The position numbers and the translations under genes were made by a program. A stretch of 58,000 nucleotides of DNA from NCBI RefSeq assembly GCF_030272615.1, contig NC_081409.1, forward strand, positions 651,592,468 to 651,650,467, read 5' to 3'. The notes beneath the pieces are model-generated. The model made no database searches, was not told the origin of the DNA, and saw nothing but the letters and a program-made list of their open reading frames with translations. The DNA is from Cryptomeria japonica. Its lineage: Eukaryota; Streptophyta; Pinopsida; Cupressales; Cupressaceae. Within the stretch, counting starts at the first letter, position 1; each line of letters opens with the position of its first letter. Positions 1 through 11,585 of this stretch are shown one piece after another.

Positions 1-173
1 CAATGACCTTCTTACCTTTCATAGTCTATGCAGTGTCTCTTGCTTTAGTTCTGGCTTCAACCTTGACCTATCTTCTCCACATTTTCTTCTATAAGTGCTT
101 CCTTCTCAAGTACCAGAGGGATCTCAACCTTATCTATTTTGATAGCTTCATCCACACCTACATCATTAGTACC

Positions 174-1084
174 TTATGCAAGAGCACCAGAGCAGTTCAA
201 ACCGGTTGAGGTAGTTAACTTTGAAATTGCTTGGAGATCGTGGCATTTCTTCATGTTTGATAATTTAGAGTTGTGGGTTTGGATTTATCACCTCGAGTTT
301 GTTGTCTTTATCATATTCAAGATTCATGGCATTTAGATTTGATTTCGGTGATATATCGATTTGGGTATTGGCCTGGTGTTGATGTGTTCTTACCAGTTAG
401 TCTTGCAGTGTGTGGAGCGAAGCCAAATTGGTTGTGATTGATTCTTGTGACTTGTGGATCATTGATCAATGTTTCTTTAGCCTTTTTTGATGTTCCTGGA
501 GGACCGCGTCAAGTTCTAAACATTTTGGTGATGTTCTTGGTGATTTGGAATGTCGTGTTATTGTTTACATGTTTCATCATGAATCGGTTAGTCTTTGGCT
601 GACTTGGTTGAGTTGTTTGCTTGCAGATGGTATAAAGGGAAAGTTTAGAGTTTGATTTCAAGAGATAGAAGACAAAAGATAGAGGATGAAGGTAAGAGAT
701 CGATCGAAGATGTAGATGCTAATGAGATTCTGGTTTGGTAGGACTGAAGCCTGGAGGGCTGAGGTCCGGATCAGTGCAGAATAGTGGAAGTTGTTACCGG
801 TTGATGATTTATCGAGAGGATGATCTATGGATTATAGATCTAGGTTGTAAGAGTTGTTTTGTAATCATGGGATATGGTCCAACATGTGGCATATGTAATT
901 CATTAAACTGTTATAAGAAATTGTTCATACTATTTACCGGTTATGTATTTTGTGGTGTTATCGATTGCTCTTTTTGATTTATCTGTATTGTGCTACCAGT
1001 TACCAGTATATCTTGCATGGTGTTTATGTTTAGGCTGCAAGGAAGGGATGTCTTTCATTGGATCTTCCTACCTTGACTGCATCA
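174..1084 (+). repeat. Left LTR of the short element
   Basis: Directly repeated at 1447-2358, ending CATCA just before the primer site. Orientation is set by the primer site at 1087. Confidence 0.85.
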
Positions 1085-1086
1085 AA

Positions 1087-1098
1087 TGGTATTAGAGC
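1087..1098 (+). other. Primer binding site (initiator tRNA-Met type)
   Basis: TGGTATTAGAGC differs by one C-to-T change from TGGTATCAGAGC, the complement of the plant initiator tRNA-Met 3' end, and lies two bases after the left LTR. Confidence 0.8.
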
Positions 1099-1446
1099 TG
1101 GTTTGTGAACCTGTTGTTGGGGAGAGTGTTGGTTATGTCCCGGTTGGTTGGAAAGGAAGTTGAGGAAACTTGTAGACTTGTTCAGATCATCGAACATGAG
1201 GCTGTACAAGGATTGCAGGTAGACCATCAAACCTAGAGCTTGAGTTTGAGGTAGTTAGTGGGTGGAGAATTGAACAAATCATGGAACTGAGGCAGGGTGC
1301 AGAGTGGATCAGTAGATCATCATGGAGAGGCAACCTGAATCTATAGTAAGACTGCCAAATCCTTGAGGCAGTTGCAAGTACCTACTGACTAATCATTGAA
1401 CTAGATCAAGTGATGGGCCTCACTTTTTCGATTAACCCCGAGAGTT

Positions 1447-2358
1447 TGATGTAGGAGCACTTGAGCAGTTCAAATCAGTTGGGGCAGTTAATTGTGAAAT
1501 TGCTTGGAGATCATGGGATTTCTTCATGTTTGAGAATTTAGCATTGTGGATATGGATTTATCACCTCGGGTTTGTTGTCTTTATCATATTCGAGATTCAT
1601 GGCATTTGGATTTGATCCCGGTGAGATATTGATCCCAATATTGGCCCAATTTTGATGCGTTCTTACCAGTTAGTCTTACAGTGTGTGGAGCAAAGCTGAA
1701 TTGGGTTGTGGTTGATTCCTATGACTTGCGTATCATTAATCGATGTTGCTTTAGCCTTGTTAGATGTTCTCAAATGACCATGTGAAGTTATATGCATTTT
1801 GGTGATGTTCTTGGTGATTTGGGCCGACATGTTATTGTTTACACATTTCATCATGAACCAGTTGGTCTTTGGTTGACTTGATCGAGTTATTTGCTTGCAG
1901 ATGGTATAAAGGGAAAGTTTAGCAATTCATTTCAAGAGAAAGAAGACAGAAGATAGAGGACGGAGGTAAGAGATCGAGCGAAGATGTAGATGCCGGTGAG
2001 ATTTTGGTCCAGTAGGACTGAAGCCGGGAGGGCTAAGGTTTGAATTAGTGCAGAATAGTGGAAGTTGTTACTGGTTGATGATTTGTCGAGAGGATGATCT
2101 ATAGATTGTAGATCTAGGTTGCAAGAGTTGTTTTGTAATCCTGGGCTACGGTCCAACATGTGGCATATGTAATTCATTAAACTGTTATAAGAAATTGTTC
2201 ATATTGTTTACCGGTTATGTATTTTGTGGTGTTACCGGTTGCTCTTTCTATTTTATCTGTGTTGTGTTACTGGTTACCGATATATCTTGCATGGTGTTTG
2301 TGTTTAGGATGCAAAGCAGAGATGCATTTCATTGGATCTCCCTACCTTGACTGCATCA
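1447..2358 (+). repeat. Right LTR of the short element
   Basis: Begins TGATG and ends CATCA, followed by the duplicated target GTACC. No strong polypurine tract is visible just upstream, which is unusual for a mobile LTR element. Confidence 0.85.
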
Positions 2359-5005
2359 GTACCAATTTCATCCTTATCTTCTGCAACATCCTCAACCCTA
2401 ACATCACTCGAATTATCAACCTGTACTTCTGGAATAGAAGTATTATCCTATGTTTGAACTTCTAGATTGTCCTGCTCTCGTGGATGAGATTCTTCCTCCC
2501 CTTTAGCTCGATTGACTTGATACCGGTTGTTTAGCAAAAAAATTATCAAAATTTTCTCAGTTTCGTTAGCAACTTCATCAATTTTACCGAATATGATCTT
2601 ATTTACTTTGTTCTTACTTATGAACTCATTCTTTGCTAACTGGAGTAGTCTATCTATCTCCTCCTTAGAAATAAGTGAACATAAACTGACAAATATACAT
2701 TCCTTCAATTTCTCATCTTCCTTATTTTCTAATTGGAGTAATCTATCTAGAGTTCTCTTTCTAGATTCATCAAAATTTTAATACCATTCTGACAGTGGTT
2801 TCAAATTAATGTCCTTAACAACTACTTTCACAGTTTTATCTAATGAGATAGGAGGTATAATAGTATAATTATGTTATTTCAATGCCTCATCAATTTTAGA
2901 TTTTGGTTTCTTGTTGGATCTTGTTCTATCGGAAGGCTTCTCCTTTGTGATCTTGTTGCTTTTTGGAGCTTTAGCCTTCACCTCTTTAATTGCCTCATCA
3001 GATTTAGTTTCCTCATCATTAACCCCCACAAATATGATTGATTTCCTCTTCTACACATCATCAGATGGCTTAACTAGGGATTTGGGCTTGCTTGCAGGCT
3101 TAGCAGTACTAGAGGAAAGAGCAACATTTCTGGTTTGCCTTGCCTTTGGCTTAGGTGCTTCAAGATTAGCTTCTTTCTTCATAGTTTTATCCTCAGAGAA
3201 TGTTCTTCTTTCTAGCTTTCTAGATAGCTTCCTTTGTTATCCTCATGCTCTCTGCAAGAGCTTCAACCTCTTTCCATACCTTCTTCTAAATGACCAATTT
3301 CTTAAACTATTGATGTAGTTTTAGGATCTTCTCCTTGTAGTTTCTCAACCTTTCTTCATTGGGGTCCACCGATTGACTCAACAAATATTGAGCATATAGT
3401 TCCAAAATTTGTTCATCAACCTCATAGCCCATTGGTAGAATCCATGAAGTTTGGGGCTCCACCACTTCCATCAAGCACTAGTTGGTGTCAACCATGAAAC
3501 AGATAGTGTCAGCATACTTCTCCACAATAGACTTCAAGATTCTCTCCCTCTCATGCATCTCCTCTTGAAAGTTCTTGAAACAACCCCATAGATTCTTGCT
3601 CCAGGCTTTAGAGTCACCAGAGCTATATAGGTGTTCCTAGATTTGAACTCCTACAGTTCTATCAAATGCCCACTATAAAGTACCAACTCCTGGAATCTCA
3701 TTCTCAAAATAAAAAAATAGGTGGAGAAGTAGGGTACCATACTTGAATGGATGCTTCTTGTTCTCTTTTATCTTCTTCATATTCTTGATGAGCTCACTCC
3801 AAAGCAACTTGCAAAGATCATACTTCTTATTCTCCCTCAACATCTCATATGCAACATATATTGTAGTACTAGAGACAATGTTCATTTCTCTGGAGTAGTA
3901 TATCTTATAACCTATCACCATGGATCCAAACCAGATGTCATCCTTAAGGATGTCATCAATTGTCATCTTGTTTATCAAACTTTCACCCAGTTGCATTGGT
4001 TACAATGTCATTCTTTACTATTTTCAGAGATGGCAATTGACTGGATGCACACAACCTTGTTACTACCTAAATCACGCTTTTAGTGATCTTATGCAACTTA
4101 TCCAACCACATGAATTCATTGTGAACATGAGTCAGGATGTACCGGATCCACTCTTGTTCATACGCCATCAAAAACTTCACAAATTGAGAAAAACCCCTAC
4201 TTTCCAATCCTTGAAATTCAGGTTTCAACATTGAGCTTTGATTAGATGACCTGTTATTATATAGATTCAGCATTTGAGAGCTTCCTAGTTCTTCAATTGG
4301 ACAATGTGTATAAACCCTTATGTCTTCATTATGCAGGACTCTATAGGGAACAAATGAAAAACACACTCTTAGGGTCATCTTCCATTGAAATAAATGGATG
4401 ATTTTTAAAGTTGGGATGAGCACACTTAGTGGTATTTACAACCAGAGGGCTATCAGTACTAGATGTAGCCATTTTTATAGATTCAAATTTCAAACTTCAA
4501 TCGAAAGAGGGTTTTCTAATAAATACCTTTGATACTGAATTAGTTCATCTCGCCAAATCGCTTCAAAAATTGGTAGCACTTAATCTTGCTTGTTTGCCTT
4601 CTTCGTAGAGATCTCTAAACTTCTTCTCTTCAATCATAAAGTGAGAAATGAAGAGGAAAAGTCACCTTTTATTCATCACAGACCTAACTTTTCACTGCAA
4701 TAAATGTACTCTACCCTAATTTTTTTGAATGCTCTACATCTTTTAGGAATTTTTCTCCGGATCTTCAAATCAGCTCAATTATTCTAGAGATCCACCACAA
4801 ATATCTACAAACACTTTTGCAACCTGCCAAAAAAAAGCATAGATCTCAAACAGGAGGTTTGAAAGATTTACATTTTAACTCATGCAAGTCCGAATGCCTA
4901 GGTTCAGTTATTGGATGTAGTTCCAACACCGGAATTAGGTGTAGACCCAATTCCTACCTCTGAATTAGTCTTCTTAACCAATGTCTTCTTCATCTGATCT
5001 CTGAA

Positions 5006-6114
5006 TTATTCAACTTTTGCTTTAACCTTCTCATTAGGCTTCACATTCTTGTTCTTGTCTTTTGAACCTGTCCTATTCACATTTTTGCTTCTACAATACT
5101 TAGCAATGTGACCAGATTTGTTGCAAGCATAGCAAACAATATTTCCTTGCATAGGCCTGAAATTCATTTGATTTCTTCTTGCTCTGCATTGATTAGAAAT
5201 ATGTCCAAACATGCATAACATCTACCATTTCTCCTATTCTAAAGGTTATTCATCGCACTTTTGCACACATTTTCTTTATGATCATACTTATTGCACTTGA
5301 AACATTGACTGGTTAAACATGGACCACTATTATTCATCCTGTTTATGCATTAACTAGCCATATGACCAAATTTATTCCAAACAAAATAATAGCCATTGAA
5401 TTTATGAGCATTTGGTTGTCTTACCAAAAGCTTTCTTGAGTTGTTCTTCTATTATTGAATCTAAGGATTGCTTTGACTAGTTCTGGAGTTTTCACCTTTC
5501 TCAAATCCAAGACCTTGAGTATCATTAGGATTCTTCTGACTAGCAAGCATCTCATCAAGTTTTGCTAAACTAATCTGGAACTTCTCTTTGTACTCATTTG
5601 CAACATCAAGATCATGTCTAATAATAATGATCTACCTTTCAAGATCTTCCTCATGTTATCTAACATCTTGTAGGTCAAGCGTCAGTTTTCCATTCTCACT
5701 CTCAAGTTTGCAACATTCTTTGGATTTGTCTTTCAGAGACTGAGCAATCTTTTCTTCATTTTTCTTCCTTTCTTCAATCTCTTTTGTCAATCTCAACACA
5801 ATAGCTTCCATCTCATTCTTATAGACTGTATTGGCTCTATAAAGTCTATCACATTATTTTGTCTTCTCCCTCAAGGCTTCTTCATCAATTCTTTGACTTT
5901 ATTTCTACTTAAGTTGATCAACAAGTTCCTTTCTCTTTTCCCTTGATTTGTTCGGCTGGTCTTTCAATTTTTTAATGTATTCTTCAACATCTTTAAGATT
6001 TGCTTTCACTTGCTGGTTCTCTTCATGTGCATGATCAAGATCTTCAAGAGAAACAACCAACTCTTGTCTAAGACTATCATAATCCATTGATTCACTTTCC
6101 TGGATCCTCCTCAA
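5006..6114 (-). pseudogene. E1 Gag-like gene: coiled coil plus CCHC knuckles
   Basis: The minus-strand reading begins near 6100 just after the primer site. The first two thirds are rich in Glu, Lys and Leu with heptad-like spacing (for example NLKDVEEYIKKLKDQ), as expected for a coiled coil. The last part has tandem zinc knuckles: a degraded one (NKFGHMAS-stop-C), CFKCNKYDHKENVC, a third split by a frameshift (CYAC then FGHISNQC), and CYACNKSGHIAKYC. These would bind nucleic acid in a capsid-like particle. A basic Lys-rich tail follows. Several stops and at least one frameshift show it is dead. No protease motif follows before the second gene. Confidence 0.75.
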
Positions 6115-6141
6115 GTTGTTTGGCTTCCTCCAAAGAAATAG

Positions 6142-6153
6142 GCTCTAATACCA
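6142..6153 (-). other. E1 primer binding site
   Basis: The reverse complement reads TGGTATTAGAGC, two bases inside the LTR end CAACA. It fixes the minus orientation of E1. Confidence 0.85.
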
Positions 6154-6155
6154 AT

Positions 6156-7263
6156 TGTTGGAATCAAGGAACACTGAGAGAGGGGGGTTGAATCAATGTT
6201 ATGTAATTTTTAACTTGATTAAACTAATCCTTTAACCACTTAATTCTTATGAAGAAAAGTAAAGTGCATAAACATAAAGAAAAGATCGACAACACCATAA
6301 CACCAAGACTTTTACGAGGCAACCCGGTTAAGGGAAAAACCACAGTGGGATTCAAACACACAATATTAATATACTCTACTAAAAGTATAAAAATATTACA
6401 AAAAGGGAATGCACATGCATTCAAGCACACTGCCTAGAGATCACTTCTCAAATTACAAGTAAAGGGATACAACCCCAGAAGGCTCACTACCTAACAAAAT
6501 AATTATTGAAGGTCACAATGAGGTTTGAACTATGAGATAGCCTCAAAAAATGCTTGAGTATAGTTCTAATTAAGCACAAAACACATATTCTTACTCTACT
6601 TTGCAACACTTGTCTATTCCAATATTCTACATCATACCGGAGCTCAAATATTCACCACGTGCATGTGAAAATGCACATAATCACTCATACACAATTCACA
6701 CATAACCATCAATATAAAAAATGATCAAATAAACTTGTCTTATATATCCGCATCATGAATTTAGGTCATCACCATATTGGCTTCAAGAAGATGTCACAAA
6801 AGATGAAACCTGTACATAAATTGGCTCAATGCAATCCAAAACAACCATGCGAACTAAAACAAAATATCCACATGCTTTCCACATGATAGATCATCAACCT
6901 CAAATACATAAAGACTCACCAAAATTGATCCACAATATCTGCATAATGCATTTCCACACGTTACCACTAATAACCACTATCTCTACCAAAAACTAATCTA
7001 CCGGATCTTACTAACCAACACAAAAATTAACACTAGAGGCCACAAACTTGGGATAAGGTAAATTTCATATCCACAATCCATCTCCCATATGTGTAAAGAA
7101 AAATAATCAACCAAAACACTGTACATTCTATTGAATACACTGTTCTACTCACCAGACCTAACAAAAACTTGATCAATCCTCAATTAATCTTCCAAAATGA
7201 TGAAATCATGAACTGTGGATGCCAAATCTGTTATGAGTTGCCATCAATGACAACATCTCAACA
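6156..7263 (-). repeat. E1 5' LTR
   Basis: On the minus strand it starts TGTTGAGATGTTGTCATTG at 7263 and ends TTGATTCCAACA at 6156 (1108 bp). Near its 3' end it carries the Copia-type modules ACTGTGGTTTTTCCC with CGTAAAAGTCTTGGTGTTAT, and CAACCCCCCTCTC. The start is inferred from the terminal TGTT/AACA and likeness to the E2 LTR; the partner LTR is outside the window. Confidence 0.7.
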
Positions 7264-7440
7264 TACATGCATTGTCTCTTGCCAACAGTGCCATCTCTGA
7301 TCAACTTGACATTGGGATTAGAGACATGCTCAAACTTATCAAACCAGGTGGATTCGATGTCTATTACTTGCATCCTATGAAACACTACACATCTGTACAA
7401 CAACATATACATTTGCATATATCCTAAATAATCAAACAGG
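7264..7440 (-). pseudogene. Exon-like fragment, unrecognised
   Basis: On the minus strand an AG-preceded open stretch encodes MQVIDIESTWFDKFEHV and VKLIRDGTVGKRQCM before being cut at the E1 LTR boundary. The composition looks like a real globular protein and not low-complexity repeat. I do not recognise the family. It could be a broken host exon or part of another element into which E1 inserted. Confidence 0.3.
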
Positions 7441-8019
7441 TGAAAGAGAGTTGCGACAACACACCTTGCTCATAAATGAATGGTATAACATCGTCCCTTT
7501 CATGTCAACAATAGTAATACAGTCATGACAACCATAACATCATCAATAACCTCAACATATCCAATATGAGCATGAAGTAGAGCTAGTACACAACATGATA
7601 TCATCAAAAGAAAATATAAACCACCTTGTGCATATATCGAGTGCTCATAAATATCCAAACATGTCCAATCATGATAATAGTCATGAGTATATAATCATCC
7701 ACATAAAACCATAATGTATCAACTATCAATATGAAATGTCTAGCACAAGATAAATCATCGTAATAAATAGACATGAACCACATGCCCTTAATAGTAAAAT
7801 AATCACGAAGCTAATCATAAACCTACCTTCAATAATTAAACTAGTGTATAGAGTTAGCATCATCATAGTAATCATAATGAATATACTAATGTCAAATAGA
7901 ATGTAAATATAAATAATGAAACAAGAGGCATCATGAACATGAACAAGTCCATAAGTATTGATCACATCCTTTTATAAAAGGTAAACTAGGGAGGAATTGG
8001 GGAGGGACACTACATGTTG
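7441..8019. other. Intergenic, nothing recognised
   Basis: AT-rich sequence with many CAT/ATAA words and no convincing coding, RNA or terminal-repeat signal on either strand. The left end of DNA transposon copy B should lie here or have been lost, but no inverted-repeat terminus like that of copy A is visible. Confidence 0.4.
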
Positions 8020-9323
8020 AGGATCATGAAAATATTTTTAAAAAATTGAAAATAATGTTTTGGGTAATCTTTTTGGTAAGATTTCTTGGAGACGGATAAG
8101 AACTTATGCAAATAGAATATACAATTAATTTTTTTATCAAAAAAAAAACTATCAATTCAATGTCAACTAATGATGCAATTGATGAGAATATGAAAAATGA
8201 GAAAAGTGAAAAAAACAATAGGCATCTTTGTGAAACCAAGAAAAAAAGATGAATAAGTTAAGCATGCTATGTCTACTGTTACAAGTGCAATTGAATATAT
8301 TGTAAAAAGAGTCGATATAAAGATAATAATGTGGCATGAAAACAACTACTAGAAAACAACTACTATAGTGAATAAAACAACCTTGCATAAAAGGATGTTA
8401 AGCAATATTAGTGGAATTTTAAAGATGCATCCTAAAACATTGGTAAGAGCAACAAAGCTCGAAGAGAAAATATTGAAAATGATGCAATCAACCAAAGTTC
8501 GAGTTTTAGTGGTCAACTTCCAAGATCAGATATGAAATTAAAAATTCAAGTGAAATCTTTGGTTGAAAAGTATTGGCATGATAATAAAAGGGAATCATCT
8601 AATACTAGAGATGTTTTGAAGTTGACAATGGGGTTGAAAATTTGCGATCCTCATCCAAAACACCTATTAGACACAACTCAAACTAAATTTGATAGAAATT
8701 CTTTGGATGATGTTGTGCTACTTAGAAATATTCCCATAAGTCCAAGATCATTTGAGAAATACAAGCCCTAGTGTGTGAAAATTAATAAGCAATGAATCTC
8801 TTGTTGTTGTAAAATGCATGTGTAATTTCATTATTATTATGATGTTTCTCGATATATATTGTTTTTTTCGTAGTTACATGCTTATCTAGGAATGTGGTAT
8901 TGATAGGAAACCTGAAATAATCAAGGAATTTGTGGCAAGTTTATTTTGTGAAATATCTAATGGGCAATTATTTTATTTAAGTTCATGTATTTTGAGACAA
9001 TGTTCTATTTGTGGCAATTTTTCTTTATTAGTAGAATGTATGCATTAGAGTAGTGAAAATAATTTTAAACAACAACTAGTGGATGTTAGAAGATTTAATA
9101 ATATTGAGTATCCCTTAAAGGATGGGAAAATAGGAAATCATGTCAATTTTATCACAGAAAAAGTTAGTGTACATGCATTCATATCAGAACTTAAGAGTAA
9201 GATTGTACCAAAATGTGTGACACACTCTCAACATACCAGTTGACTTGATATTCAATTTCACACATGTAGAAATTCATTTCCATTTGGAAGTATACTATCA
9301 ATGGTGGACTTTGCAAAAAACTA
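8020..9323 (+). pseudogene. DNA transposon copy B: first part of transposase gene
   Basis: This aligns with the copy A transposase. IRNPHPKHFKHFLDMNQTQF of copy A matches ICDPHPKHLLDTTQTKF here (about 8640-8690). The Cys-rich stretch before 8840, a CSICG motif (about 9010) matching CVHCG, and the segment ending DFAKNY also match. The reading stops at 9323, exactly where the LINE poly(T) begins, and continues at 51225 with TLSPQE. Multiple stops and frame changes occur. Between about 8840 and 8889 there may be a short intron ending CTATCTAG, but this is unresolved. Confidence 0.75.
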
Positions 9324-9609
9324 TTTTTTTTTAATAAGATCTACCTTTATGGGGGTAGAACCCTATATTAAAATCTGAAAAAGTTTTACAATTCAACCAT
9401 TATGGGACAATATAGCCAAGGAAATGTACTACATCCTAAACTACAAACTTTTTACACGAATTTTTTATAGAAGTAATCAATTTCTCTACACAAATTAATG
9501 AATTTCCACACTCCTCTCCCATAAATCAAAGTCTCATGTGAATACAACATACTCTGTAATCTCGCAAAATCATTGTTCCTTGCATTCTCCTGAAATTCCT
9601 TCCAAAGAA
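9324..9609 (-). mobile_element. LINE 3' end with poly(A)
   Basis: A run of nine T at 9324-9332 is the poly(A) tail of a minus-strand LINE. It is followed by typical 3' UTR sequence (on the minus strand GGTTCTACCCCCATAAAG). The LINE is broken at 9609 by E2 (duplication AAGAA at 9605-9609) and resumes at 44920. The junction with copy B shows an imperfect target duplication: AAAAACTAT on the left and AAAAATAT at about 51225-51232. Confidence 0.8.
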
Positions 9610-10524
9610 TGTTAGCTGGTTGTCATTGATGTAGTCTGGTCCAGTATACATAGTTTTGTTGTGGCTGGGTTGTTTGATCCAACATATGTTTTTGGTCTAG
9701 ATTTTGCTTCTTTAAATGTGCAAAGTATGTACACTTGTTTTTGACATCTATCTCATGCAATTTTCTGATCTTGTAAGGTATATTAGGTGTGGTCCCATCT
9801 AGAAAAGTTGAAGGTATGCTCTACAAGCAAATTTTGGATCCAATCGTATCTAGATATGTAGGAGGCATATTCAACAAGGTGTTTTGGATTCAAGATTGTA
9901 GCTGACATCGTATGAATCTATTTTACAATAGTTTGTGTATTTTGGTCTCATCCCCTCTCTAGTTGAGCTGACTTATCAAAGTTTTTGAAGAGGATACATA
10001 ATCAATTGTTTTTGCAAGATATGTGTAGAGTTGTTTTTTATAAACAACTAATGTGTACATATTTTATATGTGAAAGTTTTTATAAACTATGAATGTGAAT
10101 GTTGTTTAGGTGGTATATGTACAATGGATGTAAAAGCATTTTTGTACTTCAACGGAATTGTGTCTCATGCATATGATAGATGTAATTCTTGCAGTTCAAT
10201 TTTGTATTCTAGCTATAAGCCTATCCTTTGATAGCGATCCTTTTGTATTTTGGTAGTGAGCCCTCTGATTAGTGAGCCCCACCAATAGTGAGCCACCCTT
10301 GTACTATGTAATTGGTTACACATTACACTATTCTTGAGAGTTCATCATCAACATTGTTTTTCCCATGTTTGGTTTTCCATGTATAAATCCAGTGTTATGT
10401 GTTTTGTGTTGATTTCCCTTTATTGGATTTAAATTATGTTGTGTGATTAGTTAGTTAGAATTTTTAATAAGTTCAAGGGAATACTAATTCACCCCTCTCC
10501 TCTTAGTATTCCAGATATTCAACA
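9610..10524 (+). repeat. E2 5' LTR
   Basis: It begins TGTTAGC and ends GATATTCAACA, directly followed by the primer site. It holds TTGTCATTGATG at 9620-9631, the GGTTTTCCATGTATAAATCC module near 10370, and TTCACCCCTCTCCTCTTAGT near 10490, all shared with other LTRs in the window. Confidence 0.9.
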
Positions 10525-10526
10525 AT

Positions 10527-10538
10527 TGGTATCAGACC
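10527..10538 (+). other. E2 primer binding site
   Basis: TGGTATCAGACC lies two bases after the LTR, one base from the canonical initiator tRNA-Met complement. Confidence 0.85.
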
Positions 10539-10549
10539 CAAGTCCTTTG

Positions 10550-11583
10550 GAAGAGTTTAACCACTCGAAGGAGATCTGGAAGGTTGAACTTATGGATTTA
10601 AGTGAAAATCTTAGGAATCCTCCTGAGGAGCTTCAGGTAGTAGAGAGTGAAAACAAAGATTTGAAAGAAAATATCCAGCTAGCCAATGAATGCATTAAGA
10701 AGCTAAGTGAACAAATCTAGAAGTTTAAAACAAGGCATAAAGATGTTAGTGAAGAGCTCAAGAAAGCGAATAGCACTATCACATATCTAAAAACCAAAAG
10801 TGAAGATAATGAGAAGACCAAGGAATACTTAAAAAATGGTGAAATGAAAATCAAAGGAGTGTGAAAAACTAAAACAAGAACAACTCTAAAAGAAGATCTA
10901 GAAAAAGAAAAGAAACCAGAAAACGAACTTGGTCCTAGTAAGTCTGAGAAGATGATAGCTATGAAGACATCTTTGGAAAATAAAAAGGATGAAATATTTG
11001 AATCCAGTGAATGTTTATAATCCAACATGAATCACAAAGAGGATCCATCTTTGGCAAAGGCAGTAGAGTCCAACAAATCCACCAAGGAGAATAAAGGTAT
11101 CTCACTAGTTGAGCAAAAGGTAAGTAAAAGGAACACTCTCTTTAATGGCTCTTGTTATCAATTCCAAAAAATAGGTCATAGAGTAGTACAATGTAAGAAT
11201 AGTATGAATCAAAACTCTAATTTCTTCTTTGGTAGGGTTATGCATGTATTAAATGCGGTCATGAATCTAATCAATGTAGGAATCCAGTCATAGACCAAAA
11301 TAGATATAACCATTTTGAAGGTCATTGTTATACATGCAATATTTTTGGATATAAAGCTAACCAATGTAGGTCAAGACAAGCTTTGGTAAATATCAGATGT
11401 TATAACTGCAATAGATCCAAACACATGGAAAGGCAATGCAGAAAGAATGAGGTTAAATCTCCAAATAAACTGATGAAGAGAATCAATGCAGAATATGTGA
11501 AGGCTGAAATGAAGAAGATTAGGAGGAAGAAAGAAATTGTAGATGCACCTATCTATGGTGGAGGTACTTCATCTAGAAACTAA
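10550..11583 (+). pseudogene. E2 Gag-like gene: coiled coil plus CCHC knuckles
   Basis: The N-terminal part is Glu/Lys-rich coiled coil (around 10590-11000). It is followed by four knuckle-like units: CYQFQKIGHRVVQC (second Cys now Phe), YACIKCGHESNQC (first Cys lost), CYTCNIFGYKANQC (His now Tyr) and CYNCNRSKHMERQC (intact). Frame changes occur, so the reading is split over several short open stretches. The gene ends at a TAA at 11581, immediately before the E3 insertion. Probable role: particle protein of a non-autonomous retroelement. Confidence 0.75.
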
Positions 11584-11585
11584 AG

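Larger units (their letters stand above)
174..2358. mobile_element. Complete short non-coding LTR element nested in E1
   Basis: Two direct repeats of about 911 bp (174-1084 and 1447-2358) flank only 362 bp. The right copy begins TGATG and both end CATCA; the left copy has a one-base change in its start. The host sequence is duplicated as GTACC at 169-173 and 2359-2363, so the limits are exact. A primer-site sequence TGGTATTAGAGC follows the left LTR. The internal part has no coding capacity. It is TRIM-like in having a tiny internal domain, but its LTRs are longer than usual TRIM LTRs. The LTRs lack the CACCCCTCTC module of the other LTRs here. By eye the two LTRs differ at roughly one base in eight to ten. 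Confidence 0.85.
1..4472 (-). pseudogene. E1 second ORF (family protein of unknown function), interrupted
   Basis: The start is ATG at 4472, opening MATSSTDSPLVV, similar to MATLVVV in the E2 copy. Conserved blocks shared with E2 and E3 are EDIRVYTHCPIEEL (about 4320-4280), HNEFMWLDKLHKITK (about 4115-4070) and HPFKYGTLLLHLFFYF (about 3750-3690). Between 2360 and 3660 it becomes acidic and Ser/Lys/Glu-rich. Stops and frameshifts break it; for instance the frame changes between the second and third blocks. A 2.19-kb LTR element sits inside it, and the frame resumes at 168-1. The KYGTLLL...F pattern recalls plant 'putative transposon protein' domains found in retrotransposons, but that is memory of a pattern and not a search result. 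Confidence 0.6.
1..7263 (-). mobile_element. E1: LTR element without visible pol, cut by window start
   Basis: Read on the minus strand, the order is 5' LTR (7263 to 6156), primer site, Gag-like gene, second long gene, then the window edge. The 3' LTR is outside. Removing the 2.19-kb nested insertion at 169-2363 leaves at least 5.07 kb. No protease, integrase or reverse transcriptase is seen in the portion present. It matches E2 and E3 in gene order and in conserved protein blocks, so the three are treated as one family. The 5' end is inferred from TGTT at 7263 and from resemblance of the first bases to the E2 LTR start; the target duplication cannot be tested here. Confidence 0.75.

Noticed and set aside
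1030-1230. Short minus-strand frame over the left LTR/internal region of the short element
   Set aside because: No similarity to a known protein, and the two LTR copies do not preserve the frame.
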